Assembly: GCA_903910555.1 (NCBI GenBank)
Contig: CAIVZZ010000005.1
Coordinates: 1-64,000 of the forward strand
Source of the DNA: an uncultured Gemmatimonadota bacterium
GTDB lineage: Bacteria > Gemmatimonadota > Gemmatimonadetes > Gemmatimonadales > Gemmatimonadaceae
Direction: 5' to 3'
Length of the DNA stretch: 64,000 nucleotides
Positions 47,579 to 57,013 of the stretch are shown here, piece after piece. The notes below the pieces were generated by a model, which saw nothing but the letters and a program-made list of their open reading frames with translations, ran no database searches and was not told the DNA's origin. The translations under genes were made by a program, and so were the position numbers. Within the stretch, counting starts at the first letter, position 1, and the number at the start of each line of letters is the position of its first letter.

Positions 47579-49636
47579 TCACCGTAGCGGCGCCGCCTTC
47601 ATCAGCCACGTATCCCCGAGCGGCGTCGAATCAAACGATCCACCAAACAGCACGATCCCACGCGACTCCGGTAACAGTATCGCGTTGGCTGCCGAACGCT
47701 CGGCCGGCACTCGGCCCATCACCGCCGGATGTTCCCAGCGACAATGCGCGAGATCTCGACCGACACCTCGCAGCATCCACACATCGCGAGTCACGTTCGC
47801 GTTCTCGTCCGTGCCGCCGACCAGCGTCCACACGTCGCGCTTCGCGTCGAATGTTCCCGCCGCGGAAATTCTGACAGGCGGCTCACCGGCGCATTCCACG
47901 CGCCGCCATGCGGCACGCCCGCCGAGACCGTTCGCGTGATCGAGTGCCCACAACTCCGAACTCGCGAGCATCGAGGCGCGCCCGCCGAACACGAACATGC
48001 GGCCGCTCGCCGTGTCGTACGCGGCGGCGTACAAATCTCGCTCGCGCGGAATCCCCGCGGAACTGTCCGGCGAGAGACGACTCCATTCTCCGCTGGTGAG
48101 CGTTTCGTCGTCGAACGCGAGCACCCAGGTTTCGTCGAAATGCGGATAGATGCAATCGTGACCCGCGAACACAATCAACCGACGATGGGCCGCATCAAAG
48201 ATTTGATCGAAGCCGCCGCGCGCCGGCGGCGCAGAGCCGCGGAATGAGACCTGCCGCCACACCGGCGCCTGTTCCAACCCTGAAGCGTGATCGAGAATCC
48301 AGGTGTCGTTGGTGCACGGCGAGGTCTGGCCAAGACCGCCGCCGTGCAAGACGATCCGGTCGTGCGGTGTATCATAGGAAGCGCCGAACAACCATCGATC
48401 GCTTGGATGCGGGCCCGGGGCAGTCGCGACCCGTGTCCATGTAGAATGTTGGCCGACGCGCAATCCGCTCAGGCGCCAGATCTCCCGGCCGAGCGGCGCG
48501 AACGAATGTGTGCGCGTATCGATTTGCCCGCCGAGCAGCAAGAGCGCGTTGCCCGTCGAATCGAGCACGGCCTGTCCGCCGAATCGCGCCGGAGGTGCGA
48601 CGGTGTCATAGCGCAGATTGACCCATTCCACCGTTTGCACGGGCGCAGCGACGCTCCGCATTCTTTGCATTTTCGCGGAAACAACCGGCCACGCGCCAAT
48701 CGTAATCGCGGCGACGACACTCGCCGCAAGCAGCCACCGGTTCGCCCGCCACATCCTGCTCGTGTGCGCCACACTCGGCGCGCCGACTCCCGATGCAACA
48801 GGCGTCGCGACCGGCAAGCTCGCCGTCAGCGGCAAGCTCTGCGGCAAGCTCTGCGGCAAGCTCTGCGGCAAGATCTGCGGCAAGATCTGCGGCGCCACGT
48901 TCGCAGATCCCACGACAGGCTGCCGCAACACGCCGACGAGCGCAGCGGTTTCCGCGGAAAGCTCCACGCCGAGTTCGCGCTGCAGCCTGCGCGCGAGCTC
49001 GTCGTGTACGCGCATCGCGCGACCGTGGTCGCCCGCCGCGATTAATACGGCGATCGTACGGCGCGCTGTCGATTCGTCGCTCGGGTTCAATGCGTGAGCC
49101 CACTCCGCTGCGCGCACCGCTCCGGCGATATCGCCGCGCGCTTCCGCGGCGAGCGACATCGAGGTGCCCGCTCGCACGGCATCGCGCATCAGCCTCATGC
49201 GCTCAGCTTCGATCCAATCCTCGAGCTCCGCGCCGGTTCCCTCGACGTGCACGCCGTCGAGAAGCGGGCCGCTATACAGCGCCACGGCATCCTCGAAACG
49301 TGATTCGACGACGGCAAGATCGAACGCCGCGACGTCGCACCAGAGGCGCTCCGGATTCACCGCGATCTCTGCCGTGCCGCGCACCGTGAAATGGTCATCG
49401 CCGAAGTCGTCGCGCAGTCTGGAGAGAGAGGTGCGCAGCGCCGCCCGGGCGCGGTCTGTTGAAAGTTCCGGCCAGAAAAGTGCGGTCAGTTTTTCGCGGC
49501 GATGAAAGCCGCGTGGGCGCGATGCGGCGAGGTACGCCAAGAGCACCAGCGGTTTCAGTCGACGGAGCGGCGCGCCGTCGGGCGTTCCATCCGCGCCGGA
49601 AATGTCGAGCGATCCGAGAAGTTTGAGTCGAAACAT
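47579..49636 (-). CDS. BTAD-domain (SARP-like) regulator with TM and C-terminal Kelch propeller
   Basis: MFRLKLLGSLDISGADG...LLAYLAASRPRGFHRREKLTALFWPELSTDRARAALRTSLSRLR; TM WLLAASVVAAITIGAWPVV; about six Kelch-like repeats. Confidence 0.85.
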   Translation of the reverse strand: MFRLKLLGSLDISGADGTPDGAPLRRLKPLVLLAYLAASRPRGFHRREKLTALFWPELSTDRARAALRTSLSRLRDDFGDDHFTVRGTAEIAVNPERLWCDVAAFDLAVVESRFEDAVALYSGPLLDGVHVEGTGAELEDWIEAERMRLMRDAVRAGTSMSLAAEARGDIAGAVRAAEWAHALNPSDESTARRTIAVLIAAGDHGRAMRVHDELARRLQRELGVELSAETAALVGVLRQPVVGSANVAPQILPQILPQSLPQSLPQSLPLTASLPVATPVASGVGAPSVAHTSRMWRANRWLLAASVVAAITIGAWPVVSAKMQRMRSVAAPVQTVEWVNLRYDTVAPPARFGGQAVLDSTGNALLLLGGQIDTRTHSFAPLGREIWRLSGLRVGQHSTWTRVATAPGPHPSDRWLFGASYDTPHDRIVLHGGGLGQTSPCTNDTWILDHASGLEQAPVWRQVSFRGSAPPARGGFDQIFDAAHRRLIVFAGHDCIYPHFDETWVLAFDDETLTSGEWSRLSPDSSAGIPRERDLYAAAYDTASGRMFVFGGRASMLASSELWALDHANGLGGRAAWRRVECAGEPPVRISAAGTFDAKRDVWTLVGGTDENANVTRDVWMLRGVGRDLAHCRWEHPAVMGRVPAERSAANAILLPESRGIVLFGGSFDSTPLGDTWLMKAAPLR
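48831..48890. repeat. 12-bp tandem repeat, 5 copies, inside the BTAD-Kelch CDS
   Basis: GGCAAGCTCTGC x3 then GGCAAGATCTGC x2; encodes PQILPQILPQSLPQSLPQSL. Confidence 0.97.
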
Positions 49637-49781
49637 CTGGAATTCTCGCTAAGTAACGCCCAGGAAACGCCCAACCAGCGGGCGCGGCAACGCCGCCGAG
49701 CTAAATGACACGCGGGGATGAACGTAGCCGCTCGGCCGCTGGTCGACCAGAACCATTTTGCACACTCAACATCGGAGCGTC

Positions 49782-50252
49782 ATGCGACACGTTTTGAGAG
49801 TCATGCTCACACTGGCACTCGCGGTCGGCATCGGTCAGGGTTGCGGAACGGCGTCGTCGACGACCACGCAGCCTCAAATTCAGTGCGCGGCGGGACAGCA
49901 TTCGCTCGGCACAAGCTGCGCCTGGGACGCGGTCACGATCACGATCGGACCGGCTCTTGATGCGGGTCAGCTCGCCAATTCCTTTCCCAAAAGCGATGCA
50001 GACGGATGCTTCGCATTTTCCGCGAACCCGACGTCGGTCCATACCAGTCAAGCCGTGCAGTGGTTGAACAACTCGAGTTCGACAATCACGATATACCAGT
50101 CGCCCGCAACACCGCTCACCACGGTGGCGCCGGGACAGACTTCCGGTGGCGTAAATTGGGCTAGCGCCGGCACGGTCACGTATCGTCCGAGCACCTGTCA
50201 GTCCGGGACGAACACGCCGTACTACGGTGTCGTCGTGATCACGGTGAACTAG
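49782..50252 (+). CDS. Lipoprotein-like hypothetical protein, possibly cupredoxin-fold
   Basis: MRHVLRVMLTLALAVGIGQGCGTASS lipobox; beta-rich VQWLNNSSSTITIYQSPATPLTTVAPGQTSGGVNWASAGTVTYRPSTC. Confidence 0.55.
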   Translation: MRHVLRVMLTLALAVGIGQGCGTASSTTTQPQIQCAAGQHSLGTSCAWDAVTITIGPALDAGQLANSFPKSDADGCFAFSANPTSVHTSQAVQWLNNSSSTITIYQSPATPLTTVAPGQTSGGVNWASAGTVTYRPSTCQSGTNTPYYGVVVITVN

Positions 50253-50377
50253 ATCGGGCGACCGCTTGCGTGACTGATCCGTGGTCATCAAGGGTATGGG
50301 TACGATAGACGCGTTGCGCACGCTAGCCGCGGTGAAACGCGGAGGCCGCGTGTTCTATCGACCCACGGAGATCCTCG

Positions 50378-50926
50378 ATGAAGAAGAGCTCGGTCTTGCT
50401 TGTTCTATTCACGGCGGCCTGCGCCACTAACCCCACTAACTCGCTGCACTCGGTCACGCGTGGCTACAGCGGCGCGGCGGTCGACGGTGTGACTCGGCTG
50501 CGGGCGGCGACGAAATCGTTCAACGTGATCGACAACGCGGTCGCCGCCGGATATCCGCGTGAGGTGAAGGACTGCATCGTACACGAGCATCATGGCGCGA
50601 TGGGATACCACCACCTCAACAGCAAGTACGTCGACGGCAAGCTCGTTCCGGAACATCCGCAGTTTCTGCTGTACCAGCGCCTTGCTGACGGAACGTACCA
50701 GCTGAACGGCGCCGAGTTCATCGTGCCGTACCGGTTCTGGCCGCGCGACTCAACGGCGCCGGTGTTCATGGGGCAAACGCTGCTGCGCGAAGACGCGTTC
50801 AAGTACTGGTACCTGCACGCCTGGGCGTGGAATGCAAATCCCGACGGGTTGTTCGCGGATTTCAATCCGAACGTCTCGTGCCTGCCCGGCACCGCGAAGA
50901 TTTACACGCGCACCGTTCTGCCCTGA
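50378..50926 (+). CDS. Lipoprotein-like hypothetical protein
   Basis: MKKSSVLLVLFTAACATNPTNS; HEHHGAMGYHHLNSKYVDGKLVPEHPQFLLYQ. Confidence 0.65.
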   Translation: MKKSSVLLVLFTAACATNPTNSLHSVTRGYSGAAVDGVTRLRAATKSFNVIDNAVAAGYPREVKDCIVHEHHGAMGYHHLNSKYVDGKLVPEHPQFLLYQRLADGTYQLNGAEFIVPYRFWPRDSTAPVFMGQTLLREDAFKYWYLHAWAWNANPDGLFADFNPNVSCLPGTAKIYTRTVLP

Positions 50927-50950
50927 GCGGAGCTGTGCATCGGAGTTGAC

Positions 50951-50981
50951 CCGCTGAGATCGAGCTGGTCGATCTCAGCGG
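50951..50981. terminator. Hairpin at convergent junction, likely bidirectional terminator
   Basis: CCGCTGAGATCGA (50951-50963) GCTGG TCGATCTCAGCGG (50969-50981), perfect 13-bp stem. Confidence 0.7.
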
Positions 50982-51511
50982 AAGACAACCTCACGCGCGC
51001 TCTCCAGCCGCGCTCTCACTCCAAAGCTCTCGATGTTTGAAAGCGTCTCGTTGTGGTGCTGCGTGATTTGAGTCGCGCTCAGGTGCTTGTTGTCGAGCGT
51101 CGTGTGGCCATCTGATACGAGTACGAGAGGAAATCCGAGCGCGAGTGCACGCCGCGTGGTGCTGTCCACACAAAAGTCGGATTGCATACCGCAAATCACG
51201 AGCTCGGACACGCCGTGCTGTTTTAAGATCGCCTCGAGCTCGGTGTGATGAAACGAATCGGTTGCGGTCTTCCGCAGCATCGTGTCGGTCGCGGCGACTT
51301 GCAACTGCGGCGCGAGTTCCCAACCGCGGCTCCCGTGCACGAGCAATCCTTCTTTCGATTCGTGCTGGATGATCACCACGAGCGCACCTGCCGCGCGCGC
51401 CTTTGCCGTCACCAAATTAATGCGCTCGATGACGCCAGCCGCATCGAAGGTCTCGGATTCTCCTTCGCAGAGGTCGCGCTGAACATCGATCACCAGGACG
51501 GCACGGCTCAT
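50975..51511 (-). CDS. Isochorismatase-like cysteine hydrolase
   Basis: MSRAVLVIDVQRDLCEG...VICGMQSDFCVDSTTRRALALGFPLVLVSDGHTT. Confidence 0.92.
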   Translation of the reverse strand: MSRAVLVIDVQRDLCEGESETFDAAGVIERINLVTAKARAAGALVVIIQHESKEGLLVHGSRGWELAPQLQVAATDTMLRKTATDSFHHTELEAILKQHGVSELVICGMQSDFCVDSTTRRALALGFPLVLVSDGHTTLDNKHLSATQITQHHNETLSNIESFGVRARLESAREVVFR

Positions 51512-51708
51512 GCGAAGTTTCTCCTCAGTAGTACTCACGCGATGAAAATGTTAACCTAAGCATAGCAATTCACTGAACGGCATTCAAAAATGAGAAAGAT
51601 CAAAGTCTGCGCGAGTTTGCGCTCATCGACTCGCATGCCACGCCCGCGGGCGTGCTCGTGACCTCATACCGTCACGTTCGATCGCCGTTGACCTAGACTT
51701 TCACCTAA

Positions 51709-52146
51709 GTGCAAATGATGCAAAGCAACCTGACCAGCCGCTGGCGCTCGTGGGCGCCGTATTTTCTGAGCGTTCTTCGAATGATCGCCGCGTTCGCGTT
51801 CTTCACGTACGGATCTGCAAAGCTGTTCGCATGGCCGGCGGCCATGATGCCGAACGGGGCGACGGCGCCGCTCGCATCACTGATTGGTGTCGCCGGAATG
51901 CTCGAGGTCGGCGGCGGCCTGTTGCTTTTCGTCGGCCTCTTTTCGCGGCCGGTCGCGTTTCTGCTTTCGGGCGAGATGGCGTATGCGTATCTGAGCGGTC
52001 ACGCCGTGCGCGGATTTTGGCCGGTGGTGAATCAGGGAACTCCGGCGCTGCTCTTTTGCTTCGTCTGGCTGTACATCTCCGCGGCGGGGCCGGGACCGTG
52101 GAGTGTTGATGCGAAGCTCGGAAACCAAACGCCCAGCCATTCGTAG
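51709..52146 (+). CDS. DoxX family protein
   Basis: RMIAAFAFFTYGSAKLFAWP...GVAGMLEVGGGLLLFVGLFSRPVAFLLSGEMAYAYL. Confidence 0.9.
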   Translation: MQMMQSNLTSRWRSWAPYFLSVLRMIAAFAFFTYGSAKLFAWPAAMMPNGATAPLASLIGVAGMLEVGGGLLLFVGLFSRPVAFLLSGEMAYAYLSGHAVRGFWPVVNQGTPALLFCFVWLYISAAGPGPWSVDAKLGNQTPSHS

Positions 52147-52177
52147 GTAGCTCAGAGACCTCCACCCGGAGAATCGT

Positions 52178-52390
52178 ATGAGCGGTCAAGGCTCCGCAGG
52201 CAACGTCATCGCCGCACTGTGCAGTGTCTTCATCCCAGGCCTCGGCCAGCTTACGCAGGGCCGCCTCGGCATGGCAATCGTGCAGTTCTGTCTCGCGGCA
52301 ATCCTCTGGTTCTTCCTGCTCGGCTGGCTAATCCACCTGTGGTCGGTGATCGACGCCGCGACATGGAAGCCGAAGTTCGAATCGGTGTGA
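52178..52390 (+). CDS. Small membrane protein (70 aa)
   Basis: NVIAALCSVFIPGLGQLTQGRLGMAIVQFCLAAILWFFLLGWLIHLWSVIDAATWK. Confidence 0.7.
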   Translation: MSGQGSAGNVIAALCSVFIPGLGQLTQGRLGMAIVQFCLAAILWFFLLGWLIHLWSVIDAATWKPKFESV

Positions 52391-52397
52391 TCGTCTC

Positions 52398-54059
52398 CTA
52401 TGGATACGTCGCGAGATACTTCGGCTCGCGGCGTAGCTTGGTCGCCTGCTCGAATGCGAACGCGAACTTAATCAGCTTACCCTCTTCCCACGCTCGCGCA
52501 ACAAACGAGAGCCCGATGGGGAGTTCGCCGTCGAAGCCCATTGGCACAGTGATGCTCGGGTAGCCAGCCACGGCGGCAAAGCTCGAGTCGCCGCCGGTGA
52601 CGTGGTCGCCATTGAGAAGATCGGTGGTCCAAGCCGGCGCGTTCGTGGGCAGGATGATCGCGTCGAGTTTGTGCTTCGCCATTACGGCATCGATCCCCTC
52701 CGTGCGCGCGAGCCTGATGCACTTCGCTCGCGCGTCGAGATATTTCTTGTCGGTGAGCGGCCCGCATTTTTCTGCGCGAATGAATGTCTCTTGGCCGAAC
52801 CAGGGCATCTCGCGCGCTTTCTCGCGCTCGTTGAAGGCGATTAGGTCGGCGAGCGATTTCACTCCGGCGTCGGAGCCGAGCGTCGCGAAGTAGGTGGCCA
52901 GTCCGGCCTTGAACTCGTAGTCGAGCACGACCCCCTCGGCCTCGCCGTACTTTCCGGCGGTGGTCATTCTCACCGGATCGATGATCGTCGCGCCGGCGTT
53001 GCGCATCGCGGCGATCGCTTCGTCGAAGCGTGCGTCGACCACATCGTTGAATCCGGCGAGTTCGCGCGCGACGCCGATGCGTGCGCCCTTCAGGCCGGCT
53101 GGGTCGAGGAATTTTTCATAGCTCGCTACGCTCTTTCCGCGGCTCGCGTTCGTAGCCGAGTCGCGCGGATCCACGCCGGTGAGCGGGCCGAGCAATGCCG
53201 CCGCGTCGGCGACGGATCGCGTCATGGGCCCGGCGGTGTCCTGCGACGCAGAAATCGGGACGATTCCACTGCGCCCCCAAAGCCCGACTGTTGGCTTGAT
53301 GCCGACGAGTCCGCAGATGCTCGACGGTGAAACGATCGAACCGTCGGTCTCTGTGCCGATGCCGATTGTCGCGAAGGTCGCTGCGATCGATGCGCCCGTT
53401 CCGCTGCTCGAACCGCTCGTATTTCGGTTGAGCACGTATGGATTCCGCGTGAGCCCTCCGCGGCCGCTCCATCCGCTGATGCTATGCGTAGAGCGATAGT
53501 TCGCCCACTCGCTGAGGTTGGTTTTGCCGAGCAGCACTGCGCCGGCGGCACGCAGACGCTCAATAATGAATGCGTCCTTGGCTGGCGTGCTGTTCGCAAG
53601 CGCGAGGGAGCCGGCAGTCGTGCGCATTTTATCGGCGCTGCCAATGTTGTCCTTCACCAGTACCGGAATTCCGTGCAGTGGGCCGCGCACGTTGCCGGCT
53701 TTTCGCTCGGCGTCACGCTGATCGGCAATCGCGAGCGCGTCGGGATTCAGCTCGATCACGGCATTGATCGCGACGCCGGTTTTGTCCATCTGCGCGATGC
53801 GGGCGAGATAGCGCTGCGTGAGGTCGCGCGATGTGAGCGCGCCTCGCTGCATCATCGCGCCGAGCTCGGCGACGGATTTTGAAAGCAGTTCGTCCGGCTG
53901 CTGCGCCTGATTGGCGGAGTTCGCCGCGTGATCGCGCGCGGTGCCAGTCTCGCCTGCCACGGCGATTGCAGGCGCGCCGAGCATGGTTACGCCGGCAGCG
54001 ATCGATGCGCCGAAAAAAGTTCTGCGGTCGAGTGTCGATTTGTCCGGTTGATCACGCAT
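52398..54059 (-). CDS. Exported amidase (amidase signature family)
   Basis: GIPVLVKDNIGSADKMRTTAGSLAL...RNTSGSSSGTGASIAATFATIGIGTETDGSIVSPSSICGLVGIKPTVG. Confidence 0.95.
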   Translation of the reverse strand: MRDQPDKSTLDRRTFFGASIAAGVTMLGAPAIAVAGETGTARDHAANSANQAQQPDELLSKSVAELGAMMQRGALTSRDLTQRYLARIAQMDKTGVAINAVIELNPDALAIADQRDAERKAGNVRGPLHGIPVLVKDNIGSADKMRTTAGSLALANSTPAKDAFIIERLRAAGAVLLGKTNLSEWANYRSTHSISGWSGRGGLTRNPYVLNRNTSGSSSGTGASIAATFATIGIGTETDGSIVSPSSICGLVGIKPTVGLWGRSGIVPISASQDTAGPMTRSVADAAALLGPLTGVDPRDSATNASRGKSVASYEKFLDPAGLKGARIGVARELAGFNDVVDARFDEAIAAMRNAGATIIDPVRMTTAGKYGEAEGVVLDYEFKAGLATYFATLGSDAGVKSLADLIAFNEREKAREMPWFGQETFIRAEKCGPLTDKKYLDARAKCIRLARTEGIDAVMAKHKLDAIILPTNAPAWTTDLLNGDHVTGGDSSFAAVAGYPSITVPMGFDGELPIGLSFVARAWEEGKLIKFAFAFEQATKLRREPKYLATYP

Positions 54060-54109
54060 TCGTCATGCTCCTCGATTTGTGAGACACTCACCGACTTGAT
54101 ATGACGCAA

Positions 54110-54907
54110 TCAGCGTGCGACATCCGCCTCTCGCATGAGCGTGCAGAATGTACGCAATTCGTCCGCGTTCAAATCCGAAACCGCCCAATATGCCATTCCA
54201 CCCGCGCTCCAGTTCGCGATCTGGAAACCGCGACGGGTCTCGAGATGCGGCGGAACGTTCGCGGCCGATTCTGATGGGTAGGTCAGCACGTTGATAATAT
54301 GCGCCCGGCGCTGGTATACGAGAGCCGCGACCGCTCGGTGACCAACGTAGTCGAGCCGTCCGCCGACGAGCGGAAACCCTTCGGACTCCAATCGCGGCAC
54401 TGCCGGCGAGAAATCGAGCTTGCCCGTGAACCATGGTTTGACGGTGTGCTGGTCGGTTGAGACGACATCTGTGAGATGCCCCAACTGCAGCGAGCGGACA
54501 TGCGCGGTGAGCATCGCTTCCGCCGTCTCGCCTGCGGATGGCGATGACGACGCGCGCGCGCCGATGCCGTACGCGACGCCGATCATTGCCACCACTGAAG
54601 CCGCGAGAGCCCACGCGCGATACGAGCGAGCCGTGCGGATCGTGCGTTCGCGCGCAGGGATCGGTTGCGACGGCTCGCGAATGCCGGCGACGATACGCTG
54701 GCGCAGCGCATTCGGCGCCTTGAGAGGCGGAAGGTGTTGACGCATCGATTCAACGGTGCTCAATAGAAGGGAATAATCGGCCGAGCACTGCTCGCAGCTC
54801 GCGAGATGCGCGGCGACTTCGAGCGCCTCTGCGGCGTCGAGCTCGCCGTCGATATACGCGCTGAGCCGGTCGAGGTACCACTCGTGCGTGTCGTCAGCTT
54901 GCATCAC
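54110..54907 (-). CDS. Anti-sigma factor with zinc finger
   Basis: LDRLSAYIDGELDAAEALEVAAHLASCEQCSADYSLL (HXXXCXXC), central TM. Confidence 0.9.
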   Translation of the reverse strand: MMQADDTHEWYLDRLSAYIDGELDAAEALEVAAHLASCEQCSADYSLLLSTVESMRQHLPPLKAPNALRQRIVAGIREPSQPIPARERTIRTARSYRAWALAASVVAMIGVAYGIGARASSSPSAGETAEAMLTAHVRSLQLGHLTDVVSTDQHTVKPWFTGKLDFSPAVPRLESEGFPLVGGRLDYVGHRAVAALVYQRRAHIINVLTYPSESAANVPPHLETRRGFQIANWSAGGMAYWAVSDLNADELRTFCTLMREADVAR

Positions 54908-55172
54908 GGGACTCCCGATGGACTAAGGCCTGCATGCGCCTCCGCGCGCGCGACAGACGGCTCATCACCGTCCCGATTGGTGCGCCGATGGTCAGGGCGA
55001 TCTCTTCATATAAAAGGTCCTCAACTTCCCGTAGGATGAGCACTTCCCGGTCGTTGGGCGAGAGTGTGTCGATCGCCCGGCGAATAACGTCAGACGCATC
55101 TGATCGCACGAGACGCAGTTCCGGAGTCGCCGATTCGATATGCCCGCTGTGCTGGCGTTCGTCGAACTCCAC
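54894..55172 (-). pseudogene. Truncated ECF sigma factor (region 4 only)
   Basis: IDTLSPNDREVLILREVEDLLYEEIALTIGAPIGTVMSRLSRARRRM; upstream same-frame RREGSWRRRREVEF follows an in-frame TAA; no region 2 before the neighbouring gene at 55239. Confidence 0.8.
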
Positions 55173-55238
55173 GAACTCGACCTCGCGGCGCCGCCGCCAC
55201 GATCCTTCTCGTCGTTATTTCACGCCGGCGAAGCGCGC

Positions 55239-55634
55239 TTACGTAACGCTGCCACGCGGCGCGATGAGCGCGCCTACGCGCTCGTCGCGCAGAAAAAGTC
55301 CGAGCCAAACGAACACGCCGAAGACCACCGGGAAGAGACAAAGCAAAAGCGACTGACCGAGAACCATGTTGGTCGCCGTGGCTCCGCCAAGGTATCCGGT
55401 TAGCAGCACCGCGCCCAGGAGCGAAAACCGCGGAATGAGGTAGACCACAAGGCAGACCGCGAGGATCGCACCGATCTGCACGATCGTGTCGCCTTTGAGT
55501 CCCATCTGCGCTGCGGCGGCAATGGTGTGCGGCTCGCGGATTAACTTGGTGATCGAGTCGAACGCCAGGAACAGCACAACGATTCCGGTGATGATCCGTC
55601 CTGTCCAGAGCGCTCCCTTGGATGTGTTCGGCAT
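55239..55634 (-). CDS. DoxX-like (DoxX_2 type) membrane protein
   Basis: WTGRIITGIVVLFLAFDSITKLI...TIVQIGAILAVCLVVYLIPRFSLLGAVLLTGYLGGATATNMVLG. Confidence 0.8.
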   Translation of the reverse strand: MPNTSKGALWTGRIITGIVVLFLAFDSITKLIREPHTIAAAAQMGLKGDTIVQIGAILAVCLVVYLIPRFSLLGAVLLTGYLGGATATNMVLGQSLLLCLFPVVFGVFVWLGLFLRDERVGALIAPRGSVT

Positions 55635-55696
55635 TGCGCTATCCTTTGGCTGAGATGTCTGAGTCTCTACATATCATAGCAGGGAGATCGACCTCC

Positions 55697-56533
55697 ATGC
55701 GTCCGACACAGTCTGACAAGGGCAAGCGATTCAAAGAGCTGCACGAGCGCGCGGGCGCGTTCATCATCCCCAACCCGTGGGATGCGGGCACGGCGCGCAT
55801 CCTCGAGCACCTCGGCTTTGAGGCACTCACCACCACCAGTGCCGGACTGGCGTACACGCTGGGCAAGCGCGACGGAACCGGCGACGTCACGCGCGATGAA
55901 ACCATCGCAAACGCAAAGGCGATCGTCGATGCGACGGATCTGCCGGTTGCGGCGGATCTCGAAAATGGATTTGGTGATTCGCCGGAGGCGGCCGCGGAAA
56001 CGATCCGGCTCGCTGGTGAAGTTGCCGGTCTAGTCGGCGGATCAATAGAAGATTCAACCGGCAACGCTGAAGACCCGATTTACGATTTCGCGCACGCGGT
56101 CGAACGGATCGCTGCCGCAGTCGAGGCAGCGCGCGCGTTCGCATTTCCATTCGTGCTCGTCGCGCGCTGAGAGAATTATTTGCACGGCCGGCCCGATCTC
56201 GACGACACGATCCGACGTCTGCAGGCCTTCGAGACCGCCGGAGCGGACGCGCTTTACGCGCCTGGCCTCACCAATGCCGAAGACATTCGTACCGTTTGCG
56301 CATCGCTGAAAAAGCCGGTGAACGTCGTGATGGGGCTGCGCAGCGGTTCGTTTTCTGTCGCGGAGCTCGCGGCGATGGGTGTTCGGCGGATCAGTGTGGG
56401 ATCATCGCTGAGCCGCGCGGCGCTCACGGGATTCATGAGCGCCGCGCGCGAGATGAAGGAGCACGGCACGTTCACGTACGCAGAAAACGCGATTCCGTAT
56501 GCTGACGTCAACGCGATGATGCGCGACGGTTAA
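55697..56533 (+). pseudogene. Isocitrate lyase/PEP mutase family protein split by in-frame TGA
   Basis: FKELHERAGAFIIPNPWDAGTARILEHLGFEALTTTSAG...FVLVAR-TGA-ENYLHGRPDLDDTIRRLQAFETAGADALYAPGL; same frame on both sides of the stop at 56168-56170. Confidence 0.9.
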
Positions 56534-56538
56534 GCCGT

Positions 56539-57009
56539 TCAGCTGTTCGCCGCGAGATACTTCGCGATGTTCTTCATCTGGCTGTTCCAGCCGCCGGTGT
56601 TCATCTCAAACGCCGTCGCGCGGCGCGATGCCGGAACCTTGTCGAATCCTGACTCGACGACTTTCAGAAGCGTACCGCCATCGACTGCATCGAGCGTGAA
56701 CTCGACGAGCGTCATCGGGTCCTTCGAATAGTCGATGTTTACGTCCATGGCGAACGGGTGCCAGCGGAATGCAAAGCGGTGTTCGGGCTCGATCGCTTCA
56801 ATGGCGATGTCGAGCGTCACATTCTCCTTGCCTTTGTAAGTGACTTTGGCCGGCATGGTCGTGCCCACCTTGAACGGTCCGGCGAATCGGATGCCAAACC
56901 ACGCGCTGAACTGCTCCGAGTCCGTCAGCGCCCGCCATACGCGAGCCTGCGGGTTCGGCAAGAGAATCTGCTGTTCGATCCTGTCTGTTCCCTGCGACTG
57001 TCCGGGCAT
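56539..57009 (-). CDS. SRPBCC (AHSA1-like) protein
   Basis: IEQQILLPNPQARVWRALTDSEQFSAWFGIRFAGPFKVG. Confidence 0.92.
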   Translation of the reverse strand: MPGQSQGTDRIEQQILLPNPQARVWRALTDSEQFSAWFGIRFAGPFKVGTTMPAKVTYKGKENVTLDIAIEAIEPEHRFAFRWHPFAMDVNIDYSKDPMTLVEFTLDAVDGGTLLKVVESGFDKVPASRRATAFEMNTGGWNSQMKNIAKYLAANS

Positions 57010-57013
57010 TTCC

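Noticed and set aside
48831-48890. Tandem repeat as a CRISPR array
   Set aside because: 12-bp contiguous units with no spacers, inside a coding frame.
56168-56230. TGA in the PEP mutase-like gene as a selenocysteine codon
   Set aside because: No convincing SECIS-like hairpin seen just downstream, and the family residue at this position is normally Ala, not Cys.
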